Below the pieces are notes generated by a model that made no database searches, had not been told where the DNA came from, and saw nothing but the letters and a program-made list of their open reading frames with translations. From positions 1-34,363 of the forward strand of contig ONPU01000017.1 of NCBI GenBank assembly GCA_900319795.1: a DNA stretch of 34,363 nucleotides, written 5' to 3'. The translations under genes were made by a program, and so were the position numbers. Positions 1 to 7,191 of the stretch are shown piece by piece; the first letter of the stretch is position 1; each line of letters begins with the position of its first letter. The stretch comes from an uncultured Eubacteriales bacterium (GTDB lineage: Bacteria > Bacillota > Clostridia > Lachnospirales > Lachnospiraceae).

Positions 1-454
1 TGGTTGAGCGTTGGCATCACCAGAGGCAAGATGCTCCTCCATCAGATGGTAAATCTTATCTATATCAGCAAAGAACAGTCTTATGCCTCGCTTATGGAGC
101 GTCAGGTTGTTGTGAAGGTTAGAGATGATCGTTTTAGCCGTACCTTCATGGAGAGTCAACGGCTGTCCCTGAGAAGTATGAATGTGGTCGAAGTAATCTG
201 CGGTTACAGGGAAGGCGTTTTGAATAAGAAAGGCGACCATATTTCTTTACTTGTTTCTCATAAATGTCCTGAAACTTGGCATAGCGTGAAGAAACGGGGA
301 TCATCCAAAAGATAGCGCTGTTTTTGGGATCCTTGACAGCCAAGAAGTGAGGACGATAGTGACCGTTCTCATGATTAGACATAAGTGTGTCATCGGCAGC
401 AAGTTGAAAAAATGAGTCACTGATATGATAGAAGTAACCTTCAGAAATAAGCAT
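1..454 (-). pseudogene. Type III toxin-antitoxin toxin, CptN/ToxN-like endoribonuclease, frameshifted and cut by window edge
   Basis: The minus strand starts at ATG 454, six bases after a good AGGAGA site, and opens with MLISEGYFYHISDSFFQ. It continues through PVSSRYAKFQDIYEKQVKKYG and leaves frame near 234. The protein resumes in another frame with AFLIQNAFPVTADYF from 234 down to position 1, open to the edge. The KF..IY..KVKKYG block followed by FLIQN matches my recollection of CptN toxins (ToxN/AbiQ superfamily), which cleave RNA and are neutralised by a repeat RNA. In intact relatives a short block (roughly 15 residues) lies between KKYG and AFLIQN. Its absence plus the frame change suggests a small deletion, so the toxin is probably dead. 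The upstream repeat RNA and terminator strongly support the assignment. A sequencing error cannot be excluded. Confidence 0.72.
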
Positions 455-470
455 TGACTGTCTCCTATGT

Positions 471-500
471 AAAAGCCCCACCTCCACAAGGGAGATGGGG
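471..500 (-). terminator. Intrinsic terminator between antitoxin RNA repeats and toxin
   Basis: Reading the minus strand, CCCCATCTCC and GGAGGTGGGG form a 10-bp stem (one G-T pair) with a 5-base loop, followed by CTTTT. It lies after the 48-nt repeats and just before the toxin ribosome site. Type III toxin-antitoxin operons carry a leaky terminator at this place, so most transcripts give only antitoxin RNA. Confidence 0.85.
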
Positions 501-629
501 TAAACATTTTCGTACCGAATAATTTGTTCCTCGCGCCATCGGTAAGCGAGATCATTTTCGCATCGAATAATTTATATTCCGCACCATCGATAAGCGGAAA
601 CATTTTCATTTAACGAGACCTCTGTCTCT
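473..629 (-). ncRNA. Type III antitoxin RNA (CptI-like), two 48-nt tandem repeats
   Basis: Positions 505-552 and 553-600 are two imperfect 48-bp direct repeats, and 601-607 begins a third copy. On the minus strand each repeat starts AAAATG and contains CTTAYCGATGGYGCG and AAATTATTCGRTRCG (Y and R mark differences). The repeats sit between a strong promoter and an intrinsic terminator, upstream of a CptN/ToxN-like gene, which is the type III antitoxin layout. In that family the RNA is cut into repeat-sized units by its own toxin and holds it inactive. The RNA start near 629 is inferred from the promoter. Confidence 0.75.
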
Positions 630-635
630 GCTTAC

Positions 636-664
636 ATTATAGCTGTTATCCGAAAGAATGCAAA
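636..664 (-). promoter_or_regulatory. Promoter of the type III toxin-antitoxin operon
   Basis: The minus strand has TTTGCA (664-659), a 17-base spacer and a perfect TATAAT (641-636). It points at the antitoxin repeats. Confidence 0.75.
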
Positions 665-730
665 GCATTTTTGCGGGAGAATCTTATGGAGATGATCTGT
701 AACAAATACGGTGCGGTGATCCCAAAACCT

Positions 731-760
731 AAGACACAAGGGACTGTCCCCACTGTCTTA
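731..760. repeat. REP-like repeat locus 1, single unit
   Basis: One 30-bp unit with ends AAGACA and TGTCTTA and a GGGACTGTCCCC core. It lies between the divergent toxin-antitoxin locus and the agp-like gene. It is the same family as the paired palindromes further on. Confidence 0.9.
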
Positions 761-790
761 TTGGTGATTTAACTGGTCGAGAATTATGAT
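761..790 (+). promoter_or_regulatory. Possible promoter of the agp-like gene
   Basis: TTGGTG (761-766), an 18-base spacer and TATGAT (785-790) lie directly after repeat locus 1 and about 85 bases before the agp-like start. The hexamers are imperfect. Confidence 0.4.
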
Positions 791-873
791 ATAGTAAATA
801 TGACACGCGAGCACTCTTCGAAAGAAGCAGGAAAGTGTTACTATAAAATGTAGAGTGACAGGAGCAAAGAAAA

Positions 874-2226
874 ATGAAGATGATTATTTCAGGATTAAAG
901 AAAATGACTGCCGTTCTAATGGCCGTGTGTTTATTTTCAGTGCCGGCATTTTCTGCAGACAATGTGGTAAATATCAAATCGGCGGCAGCAGAAGAGGGGG
1001 ATTTTACCCTCGACAAAGTGGTGATTTTGAGCCGGCACAATATCCGGTCGCCGCTTTCGACAAAGGGGTCAGTGGTCGATGATCTCTGTGCCCATGAATG
1101 GTTCAAATGGACATCGAATCCCGGTGAACTGTCGCTTCGCGGGGCGATGCTGGAGACGACGATGGGGCAGTATTTCCGGCTCTGGCTCGAGAAGGAGGGG
1201 CTATTTCCGGAAAATTATATACCGGAGGAGGGTGCGGTCCGCTTTTACGCAAATGGACTGCAGCGTACGCAGGCGACGGCGCGGTATTTTTCGGCCGGGC
1301 TTTTGCCGGTGGCTCCGGTTCAGGTGGAGCGCAAAGTCGGATATGATGAGATGGACGACACATTTCTCCCGAAAATTTATTTTTTAAATGATGACTATGC
1401 CCGCGACGCACTTGCTGAAGTCTATGAAAAATGCGGCGGAGAGCATCTGGAAGGGCTCCGCGCTTCTCTTGATGAATCGTTTCAGCTGGTGGCGGATGTT
1501 ACGGATATGAAGGAGACGGAAGCATTTAAAAGTGGTCAGTACGGCAACTTTCTGGAGGACGAGTCTACCCTTTCTCTGGAGCTTCTGGCCGAGCCGAAGA
1601 TCAACGGGCCGTTCAGTAAGGCTGTTTCTTTGGCGGACGCGCTTGTGCTGCAGTATTATGAAGAGCCGGATGATGTTAAGGCAGCCTTTGGTCATGATCT
1701 TGACGAAGAGGACTGGAAGAAGATCGGCCTGATTCTGAAGGCGAACCTGAATATCCGATTCGGAACTCCGCTTCTGGCTTTAAACGAGTCCCATCTGATG
1801 CTCGAAGAGCTCCTGTCGGAAATGAACACCGAAGAGCGGAAATTTACATTTTTATGCGGACATGATTCCACGATCTCGAGTGTGCTCACGTCGCTTGGAG
1901 CAGAGGATTATACTTTGCCCGGAGCGATTGAACCTTTGACGCCTATTGGGGTGAAGCTGGTGTTTGAGCGGTGGGTAAATGCTGAGGATGAGGCATTTTA
2001 CAAGGTGAATCTGGTTTATCAGAGTGTGGATCAGCTTCGGACAATTCAGCCGCTGACGCTGGAGACGCCGCCGATGATTGTGCCGGTTCATTTTCAGGAT
2101 GCGGAAGCTGATGGGAACGAGATGATAGACGAGGAGGCGCTGCTTGGGCTCCTCACGGACAGGATCGCTTCGTATTATGAGCTGGAGGAGATTTACGGCG
2201 AAGTTCAGGCGGATGAGGCGGCTTGA
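874..2226 (+). CDS. agp: Secreted histidine acid phosphatase, glucose-1-phosphatase (Agp)-like
   Basis: The 450-residue protein has a signal peptide (about residues 1-28, ending PAFSA) and is therefore exported. SRHNIRSPL at 53-61 is the histidine acid phosphatase active site (His55 nucleophile, Arg54/Arg58), and GHDST at 329-333 is the HD proton-donor motif. RHN instead of the usual RHG, together with FYANGLQRTQATARYF and a YQSVDQLR stretch near the C-terminus, matches Escherichia coli Agp better than AppA phytase as I recall them. It should hydrolyse sugar phosphates such as glucose-1-phosphate, or possibly phytate. The start is preceded by an AGGAG site. The next feature is a repeat pair holding a terminator, so it is probably monocistronic. 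Agp is best known in Gram-negative periplasm, so a Bacillota copy is of some interest. Confidence 0.82.
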   Translation: MKMIISGLKKMTAVLMAVCLFSVPAFSADNVVNIKSAAAEEGDFTLDKVVILSRHNIRSPLSTKGSVVDDLCAHEWFKWTSNPGELSLRGAMLETTMGQYFRLWLEKEGLFPENYIPEEGAVRFYANGLQRTQATARYFSAGLLPVAPVQVERKVGYDEMDDTFLPKIYFLNDDYARDALAEVYEKCGGEHLEGLRASLDESFQLVADVTDMKETEAFKSGQYGNFLEDESTLSLELLAEPKINGPFSKAVSLADALVLQYYEEPDDVKAAFGHDLDEEDWKKIGLILKANLNIRFGTPLLALNESHLMLEELLSEMNTEERKFTFLCGHDSTISSVLTSLGAEDYTLPGAIEPLTPIGVKLVFERWVNAEDEAFYKVNLVYQSVDQLRTIQPLTLETPPMIVPVHFQDAEADGNEMIDEEALLGLLTDRIASYYELEEIYGEVQADEAA

Positions 2227-2227
2227 C

Positions 2228-2324
2228 AAGACAGTGGGGACAGTCCCTGGTGTCTGGTGCGAAAAGACGCCGAAAATTCGGCGTCTTTCACGACCAGACA
2301 CCAGGGACTGTCCCCACTGTCTTA
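2228..2324. repeat. REP-like repeat locus 2, inverted pair enclosing a terminator
   Basis: The left unit (2228-2255) and right unit (2296-2324) are inverted copies. Between them lies a 12-bp terminator-type stem, so the whole 97-bp block is almost one palindrome. It follows the agp-like stop codon by one base. Confidence 0.93.
2263..2288. terminator. Bidirectional intrinsic terminator nested in repeat locus 2
   Basis: AAAGACGCCGAA pairs with TTCGGCGTCTTT around a 2-base loop. A-run and T-run flanks allow it to work on either strand. It ends the agp-like transcript. A very similar stem is nested in repeat locus 11. Confidence 0.8.
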
Positions 2325-2332
2325 TGCGGCGG

Positions 2333-2361
2333 TTGACACAACCAACGCGGTTTGCTATAGT
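2333..2361 (+). promoter_or_regulatory. Strong promoter upstream of the MFS gene
   Basis: A perfect TTGACA (2333-2338), a 17-base spacer and TATAGT (2356-2361) start 8 bases after the end of repeat locus 2. Confidence 0.75.
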
Positions 2362-2367
2362 TCGAAA

Positions 2368-2592
2368 TGTAAGATCATTTTATGAAAGAGGCTTCAGAAT
2401 GTACTGGACAAATATCAACGTCCAACTGAAAAAAGGTTACATTGATCTCCCTTAGGGGGATAGTGCACCCATTTTTCAGGCTTATAGTACATGATCTGAA
2501 GCTATATGAGCTGAATAAGGAACACGGATCTCCCGAAAGTTTGAAGAGGTGTTTGAAAGACACTTAGAAGAACAACGAAGGGAGATTTTTTT
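2368..2592 (+). other. Long leader (about 225 nt) of the MFS gene, no clear gene
   Basis: The predicted transcript start leaves an unusually long leader. It holds a possible 15-codon peptide from ATG 2381 without a good ribosome site, and a short hairpin-capable stretch around 2446-2460 (ATCTCCCTTAGGGGGAT). I do not recognise a riboswitch class. A regulatory leader for a drug transporter is possible but unproven. Confidence 0.35.
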
Positions 2593-3681
2593 ATGTTGAA
2601 TTTAAAAAAGCAAATAAGAACTTTATATATCACCGGACTTCTGGGAAGCCTTTCGCTGACCGGCGCGTGGGTCGTCATTTTGGCGTCCAGGGGCTTCTCG
2701 CTTGTGCAGATCGGATTTGCTGAGACGGTGTTTCATTTTACAAGTCTGATAATGGAAATTCCTTCTGGAATGCTGGCCGATATGTATGGACGGAAGAAAA
2801 TGCTGGTTCTCGGCAATCTGATGCTCGTCATCGGCGATCTGATCATGTTTTTCTCGCGGGATTACTGGATGGTACTTTTGTCGATGCCGTTTCATGCGAT
2901 GTCGTACAATTTTGCCTCCGGATCGGGAGAGGCGCTGGCATACGATTCCATGAAAATGGAAAGCGCGCAGGAAGGCTACGAGAAATACACTTCGAATCAA
3001 TTCATTATTTACAGGATTGGAAGCGGAATATCTACGCTCGCAGCGGGGCTGGCGCTTTATCTGGGTTACAGGAAAGCATATTTGATCAGCGCCGCTATGG
3101 GGTGCGTTACGCTTTGCTTTACTCTGACGCTGTTTGAGATCAAGGGCAGTGAGGGGCGGAAGCATGCATCCGTTTTCAAGGAAATTATTTCATATTTTAC
3201 AGAATCCATAAGGTTCTTGGGGAAACACACGAAAGCTGCGGCGTGGATGTTTTTGAACTCATTTGTCGGCGCGGTGGATATTCTTCTGCTGTTCTTTTTG
3301 CAGAGCAAGCTGAAGACGGCGGGGATTTCGAACTCTCTTCTCGGGCCGGCGCTTTTTGTGATGGAACTTGGCGGAATAGTCGGAGCGAGGCTGATTCTGA
3401 AGGCGAAGAAGGCCCGGTATGGAGCCGTTTTTGCGGTATGCACGGCCGGCGTTCTTGCGGGAGTTTTGTTGGAGCATACCGGGATGGTGGCGCTGATGGT
3501 TCTGGGCGGATTTATTTCGGCCATGGCGGACGACGCGATTGAGATCAGAACCGAGGCGAAGCTCCAGGACATGTTTCCGTCGGAGCAGAGAGCGACGCTG
3601 GTGTCTTTGTCGTCGTTTACGTTTTCGGTGATTATGATTGTGCTGTCGCCGATGGCGGGATACTTTTTTTCGATTTGGTAA
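2593..3681 (+). CDS. MFS family transporter
   Basis: The 362-residue hydrophobic protein has about 10-12 membrane segments. The first half carries the MFS loop signature as EIPSGMLADMYGRKKML (about residues 55-72), where the D-x-x-GRK part between helices 2 and 3 is diagnostic. The second half shows AKLQDMFPSEQRATLVSL, typical of MFS exporters of the multidrug type found in Bacillota. It should move a small molecule by proton antiport. The substrate cannot be read from sequence. A GGGAG site lies 8 bases before the ATG. The gene has its own strong promoter and long leader, and runs convergently into the aldo/keto reductase gene across repeat locus 3. It is somewhat shorter than the usual 390-420 residues. 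Confidence 0.85.
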   Translation: MLNLKKQIRTLYITGLLGSLSLTGAWVVILASRGFSLVQIGFAETVFHFTSLIMEIPSGMLADMYGRKKMLVLGNLMLVIGDLIMFFSRDYWMVLLSMPFHAMSYNFASGSGEALAYDSMKMESAQEGYEKYTSNQFIIYRIGSGISTLAAGLALYLGYRKAYLISAAMGCVTLCFTLTLFEIKGSEGRKHASVFKEIISYFTESIRFLGKHTKAAAWMFLNSFVGAVDILLLFFLQSKLKTAGISNSLLGPALFVMELGGIVGARLILKAKKARYGAVFAVCTAGVLAGVLLEHTGMVALMVLGGFISAMADDAIEIRTEAKLQDMFPSEQRATLVSLSSFTFSVIMIVLSPMAGYFFSIW

Positions 3682-3691
3682 GACGGCGAGG

Positions 3692-3789
3692 CCAGACAGA
3701 GGGGACAGTCCCCGGTGTCTTATGCGAAAAAATGCCGGATTTCCGGCATTTTTCAAAACAAGACACCGGGGACTGTCCCCACTGTCTTA
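3692..3789. repeat. REP-like repeat locus 3, inverted pair enclosing a terminator
   Basis: The units at 3692-3722 and 3760-3789 are inverted and separated by a terminator stem. The block lies between two convergent genes. Its right end (tta, 3787-3789) is the stop codon of the minus-strand aldo/keto reductase. Confidence 0.93.
3728..3753. terminator. Bidirectional intrinsic terminator nested in repeat locus 3
   Basis: AAAAATGCCGGA pairs with TCCGGCATTTTT around a 2-base loop. A- and T-runs are on both sides, suitable for the convergent MFS and reductase genes. Its stem sequence differs from those in loci 2 and 11. Confidence 0.82.
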
Positions 3790-4932
3790 TTTGCCGAATA
3801 CAGCCGCCGCCCGCTCCATGTTCTCCCGGATCGAGACGCCGAAGGGGCAGCGCTTTTCGCAGGCGCCGCATTTTATGCATTCGCCGGCGTGGTGTGCGAG
3901 CGCGGCGTAGTGCTCGCGGACGGTTTCCGGGACCTGGGGCTGCGCCTCGGCGAGGTGCAGGAATTTGGTGACGGAAGCGATGTCGATGAATTGCGGACAT
4001 GGCTCGCAGTGGCTGCAGTACATGCAGTGGCCGACCCAGCTGACGCGCGGGAAGGAGGCGAGCGCAGTGGCGTAGTCCTTTTCTTCGGCGGCTGCGTCGC
4101 AGTATGCGGCGCTTTCCTCGAGCTGGCTCACTGAATGCGCGCCCGCAAGCACGACAGATACTGCCGGACGGGAAAGTGCATAGGAAATGCACTGATTCAC
4201 CGTGAGCGACACGCCTGCGATCTGGTTGCTGCCGAGCAGCTCTCCTCCGGCAAATGCCTTCATAACCGTAATCCCAACGCCCAGCCGCTGGCAGGTCTCG
4301 TAGAGCCTCTGTCTGTCCGGGTCCATATTTGTGAGCTGTTCTTTATAATTCTTGTCGGCCCACAGTTCCTCCACGTCCTCATTTGCGGGCTGGAGGTCGT
4401 AGCATGGATTGACCGAGAACATCAGCACCTCGATCCCGCCCTCGGTGACGGCGCGCTCGGCGACAAGCGGGTTGTGGCTCGACAGGCCGATGTGGCGGAT
4501 CCGACCCTCGGATTTGAGCTGGCGCGCGTAATCGAGGATGCCATTTTTCACGATCGCGTCCCAGTCGCTCATCGCGTCACAGTAGTGGATCATGCCGACG
4601 TCGAGGTAATCGGTGTCGAGGAGCTGCATCATTTCCTCAAAACCTGCCTTCACCTCTTCGAGGTTCCGCGTGCGCAGATATTGGCCATTTTTCCACACAG
4701 AGCAAATGTGCGACTGAATGTAAAATTTCTCACGCCTGCCCTTGAGCGCCCGCCCGACAGCGGCGCGCAGTTCCGGATCGGACGCGTAAAGATCAAAATA
4801 GTTAATTCCGAGTTCTTCCGCCCGGTCGAACATTTTTGCCGTCATGGCATAATTTTCTTCGGTCATGCCCTCGCAACCCATGCCGATTACGCTGGCCGTA
4901 AGGCCGGTATTTCCCAATTCTCTGTATTCCAT
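3787..4932 (-). CDS. Aldo/keto reductase with C-terminal two-cluster ferredoxin domain
   Basis: The 381-residue protein starts MEYRELGNTGLTASVIGMG, the usual aldo/keto reductase N-terminus, and forms a TIM barrel to about residue 290. Two 4Fe-4S binding groups follow: C303xxC306xxC309xxC312P and C352xxC355xxC358xxxC362P. This is the iron-sulfur AKR family common in anaerobes, presumably passing electrons between the clusters and a bound cofactor to reduce a carbonyl. The tetrad is poorly kept: the strand that normally carries the catalytic lysine reads FYIQSH, with Gln/Ser in its place, although an IHYCD histidine is present. Substrate unknown. A GAAAGG site precedes ATG 4932. Its stop codon is supplied by repeat locus 3. 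Confidence 0.85.
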   Translation of the reverse strand: MEYRELGNTGLTASVIGMGCEGMTEENYAMTAKMFDRAEELGINYFDLYASDPELRAAVGRALKGRREKFYIQSHICSVWKNGQYLRTRNLEEVKAGFEEMMQLLDTDYLDVGMIHYCDAMSDWDAIVKNGILDYARQLKSEGRIRHIGLSSHNPLVAERAVTEGGIEVLMFSVNPCYDLQPANEDVEELWADKNYKEQLTNMDPDRQRLYETCQRLGVGITVMKAFAGGELLGSNQIAGVSLTVNQCISYALSRPAVSVVLAGAHSVSQLEESAAYCDAAAEEKDYATALASFPRVSWVGHCMYCSHCEPCPQFIDIASVTKFLHLAEAQPQVPETVREHYAALAHHAGECIKCGACEKRCPFGVSIRENMERAAAVFGK

Positions 4933-5096
4933 ATTGTGCCTTTCTTTGGAAATGGATTCTCAAACAGAATTATTATAACATCATTTTTCGCATTTCCACA
5001 TGATGGACAGAAACGTGATAAAATGTTATTAAACAATCCGCAATCGGATAGGAAATAAAGTGTAACGGCGGAGGATTTTATTTGCCAAAGCCCGGT

Positions 5097-5350
5097 AAAG
5101 AAAGGAGCAAAATGCAAATCGTGCTGCATATGAAAAGTTAGGAAGGGAGGATCCGGCTATGTGTGATGCGCTACGGGATCTTATGAAAGAAGATTTTGTT
5201 AAGGAAAGAGCAGAAGGAAGAGCTGAAGGAAGAGCAGACCTGCTCGTCTCTTTAGTTGAAAAGGGGCGCATTTCCCCGGAAGAAGCTGCTGAAGAGCTGG
5301 GAATAACCACCGTGGAATTTAAGGAGAAATATTTGTCGTCGCTGGTGTGA
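5097..5350 (+). pseudogene. C-terminal remnant of an Rpn-family PD-(D/E)XK nuclease
   Basis: An open frame runs from just after a stop at 5096 to the TGA at 5348-5350. It reads AYEKLGREDPAMCDALRDLM, then an EGRAEGRA linker, then ISPEEAAEELGITTVEFKEK. This resembles the far C-terminus of Rpn (YhgA-like) recombination-promoting nucleases of Lachnospiraceae, with the EGRAEG coiled linker and a final helix-turn-helix-like tail. The N-terminal nuclease core is absent. A possible separate start is ATG 5159, preceded by GGAAGGGAGG, which would give a 63-residue protein. I think it is a remnant, but expression as a short protein is possible, since the internal start of rpn genes is reported to make a small regulatory product in some bacteria. 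Confidence 0.55.
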
Positions 5351-5411
5351 CGAGTGTGTCATTTGACAAAACATTTCCAAGATTATCAAAGTTGAAGGAG
5401 GGCCACAGAGA

Positions 5412-6002
5412 ATGAAAAGAAACAGCAGACGCATTTTGATTTTGATGTTAACCGTTATTGTCACGGCTCTTCTTGCCGCATTTCCCGTATCTGCTGCGAG
5501 TAAAGCGAAGAAGAACCAGGTGGCGGTAGCTCTTTATGAGAAGAAGGCCGGGAAGATCGTGAATCTGGAAGCCAGGAAGTACGTGGACATTACGGGGGAC
5601 GGGGTTAAGGAAGCGATCTTTTATTATCATCCGAAAAACAGCGGAAGCGGCCGTAAGTTGGTGATCTATACGTACAAGAAAGGGAAGATCAAGAAAATCC
5701 TGAGCGATGGGAATTACGGGTTGATCAAGCTGATTGTTTATAAAAAATCAAAGTCCTTCATTGCATATGGTGCGGGCCACGGAAATGAATGGTACCGCTA
5801 CTTCAAGATGAAGAACGGCAAATATAAGGAAGCGGCGATGAAGGCACGCACGGACCCGGCGTTCAGGAAGTCCGCGTGGTATCGGACGAAGATTACCAAC
5901 AGTCCCTATAAAGGCAGCCGGAAGGAGCTGACGGTGGCGGAGTTCAACGCGGCTGTTAAAGGAATCAAAAAAGGGAAGAAAAAGACGGTGAAGATGTTTT
6001 GA
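5412..6002 (+). CDS. Secreted protein of unknown function
   Basis: The 196-residue protein has a clear signal peptide (residues 1-29, positive N-terminus, long hydrophobic run, PVSAAS cleavage area). The mature part is rich in lysine and tyrosine. It contains YVDITGDGVKEAIFYY, reminiscent of the calcium-binding or FG-GAP-like DxTGDGxxE motif of VCBS-type secreted proteins. No catalytic motif is recognised. An AAGGAGG site lies 10 bases before the ATG. Its TGA overlaps the TTG start of the first chromate-transporter half by 4 bases, so the two are translationally coupled, an odd partnership. A TTGACA box at 5363-5368 may be part of its promoter. Confidence 0.75.
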   Translation: MKRNSRRILILMLTVIVTALLAAFPVSAASKAKKNQVAVALYEKKAGKIVNLEARKYVDITGDGVKEAIFYYHPKNSGSGRKLVIYTYKKGKIKKILSDGNYGLIKLIVYKKSKSFIAYGAGHGNEWYRYFKMKNGKYKEAAMKARTDPAFRKSAWYRTKITNSPYKGSRKELTVAEFNAAVKGIKKGKKKTVKMF

Positions 6003-6574
6003 CGATTTTATTAGATCTATTCCTGACCTTCGTGAAGATCGGGTTATTTACCTTCGGCGGCGGATACGCCATGATCTCACTTATAGAACACTATTGCGTA
6101 GAACAAAAGCAGTGGATCACGCATGATGAAATGATGAATGTCACGGTAATTGCCGAGTCCACCCCGGGACCGATTGCGATCAATTGTGCGACATTTGTCG
6201 GGTATAAGCAGAAGGGATTGATGGGAGCAGCAGCGGCGACGATCGGTGTGGTGCTCCCTTCGTTTTGTATCATTTTCCTGATCTCGAAGTTTTTGGATCA
6301 TTTTTTGGAAATAAGTTGGGTCGCCCACGCATTTATGGGCCTTAAGATCGGTGTCGGCATACTGATTCTGGATGCGGCGATCAGGATGATCAGGAAAATG
6401 CAGACAGGGCTGCTGCCAAATGCGATCTTGTGCAGCGCATTTCTTGCCATGCTGATCATCGATGTGTTTGCGCTGCGGGTATCGACGATCACACTGATGC
6501 TGATCGCGGCGGGGGTCAGCCTGGCGATTTATTTTGCAAAGCAAAATGCCGGGAAGGCAGGGCCTGCGCGATGA
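5999..6574 (+). CDS. Chromate transporter family protein, first half of a short CHR pair
   Basis: This 191-residue membrane protein is a single CHR (chromate_transp) domain. FVKIGLFTFGGGYAMISLIEH near the N-terminus and ESTPGPIAINCATFVGYK around residues 53-70 are the family hallmarks. In Bacillota two short CHR proteins encoded in tandem are thought to work as a heterodimer exporting chromate or a related oxyanion by proton-linked transport. The start is TTG at 5999, inside the stop of the preceding gene, and the stop overlaps the next gene (ATGA). Whether chromate is the real substrate in a gut anaerobe is open. Confidence 0.88.
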   Translation: MTILLDLFLTFVKIGLFTFGGGYAMISLIEHYCVEQKQWITHDEMMNVTVIAESTPGPIAINCATFVGYKQKGLMGAAAATIGVVLPSFCIIFLISKFLDHFLEISWVAHAFMGLKIGVGILILDAAIRMIRKMQTGLLPNAILCSAFLAMLIIDVFALRVSTITLMLIAAGVSLAIYFAKQNAGKAGPAR

Positions 6575-7134
6575 TATACCTTGATCTGTTTTTGGGCTTT
6601 TTGAAGGTCGGCCTGTTTGCCTTTGGAGGAGCATACGCGGCGATCCCTGTGATCAGGGAGGTGGTGCTTTCGTATGGCTGGATTGACGATGAAATGCTGA
6701 CATACATGATCGCGGTCAGTGAAAGCACGCCCGGGTCGATCATGGTGAATCTGGCGACCTATGTTGGCAGTTCGCAAGCGGGTTTCCCGGGGGCGCTGAT
6801 TGCGACGACGGCGGTTGTGCTGCCGGCGTTTGTCATTATTCTGCTCGTCATGATCGTTCTGAAAAAAATACTGAAGCATCCTTATGTACAGGCCATTCTG
6901 GGAGGGCTGAAGCCCTGTATTATCGGGATTATCTTTGCGACCGGCGCCGATATGATTCTTCGGAATTGTTTCGGAAGCGTCGGGGCTTTGGCGGTGAACG
7001 GACCTGCGGTGATGATGACGCTTATTCTGGGCGGCGTTTATTTCGGTTCACGAAAAGTAATGAAAAATGGAATCTCGCCGATCGGCCTCATTGGGCTGTC
7101 GGCTTTGGCGGGGATACTCGTGTATGGAGCATAA
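6571..7134 (+). CDS. Chromate transporter family protein, second half of a short CHR pair
   Basis: The 187-residue protein is homologous to the preceding one: GFLKVGLFAFGGAYAAIPV at the start and SESTPGSIMVNLATYVGSSQ near residue 50. It has about six membrane segments. I place the start at ATG 6571, which overlaps the previous stop by 4 bases, and not further upstream, because that position matches the N-terminus of its partner. The two halves probably form one antiparallel transporter. Its TAA stop (7132-7134) is the first three bases of repeat locus 4. Confidence 0.88.
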   Translation: MIYLDLFLGFLKVGLFAFGGAYAAIPVIREVVLSYGWIDDEMLTYMIAVSESTPGSIMVNLATYVGSSQAGFPGALIATTAVVLPAFVIILLVMIVLKKILKHPYVQAILGGLKPCIIGIIFATGADMILRNCFGSVGALAVNGPAVMMTLILGGVYFGSRKVMKNGISPIGLIGLSALAGILVYGA

Positions 7135-7191
7135 GACAGTGGGGACAGTCCCTGGTGTCTTATAAGACACCAGGGACTGTCCCCACTGTCT
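7132..7191. repeat. REP-like repeat locus 4, inverted pair
   Basis: Two inverted units with a TATA centre form a palindrome of about 60 bp between convergent genes. The left TAA is the stop of the chromate transporter. The inner TTATAA supplies the stop of the minus-strand helicase, which is translated into the repeat. Confidence 0.93.

Noticed and set aside
4135-5058. Plus-strand 307-codon frame opposite the aldo/keto reductase
   Set aside because: Antisense shadow of a gene with two clear iron-sulfur motifs.
6430-6570. Earlier start for the second chromate-transporter half
   Set aside because: The added residues are read out of frame from the first half. ATG 6571 overlaps the previous stop and matches the partner's N-terminus.
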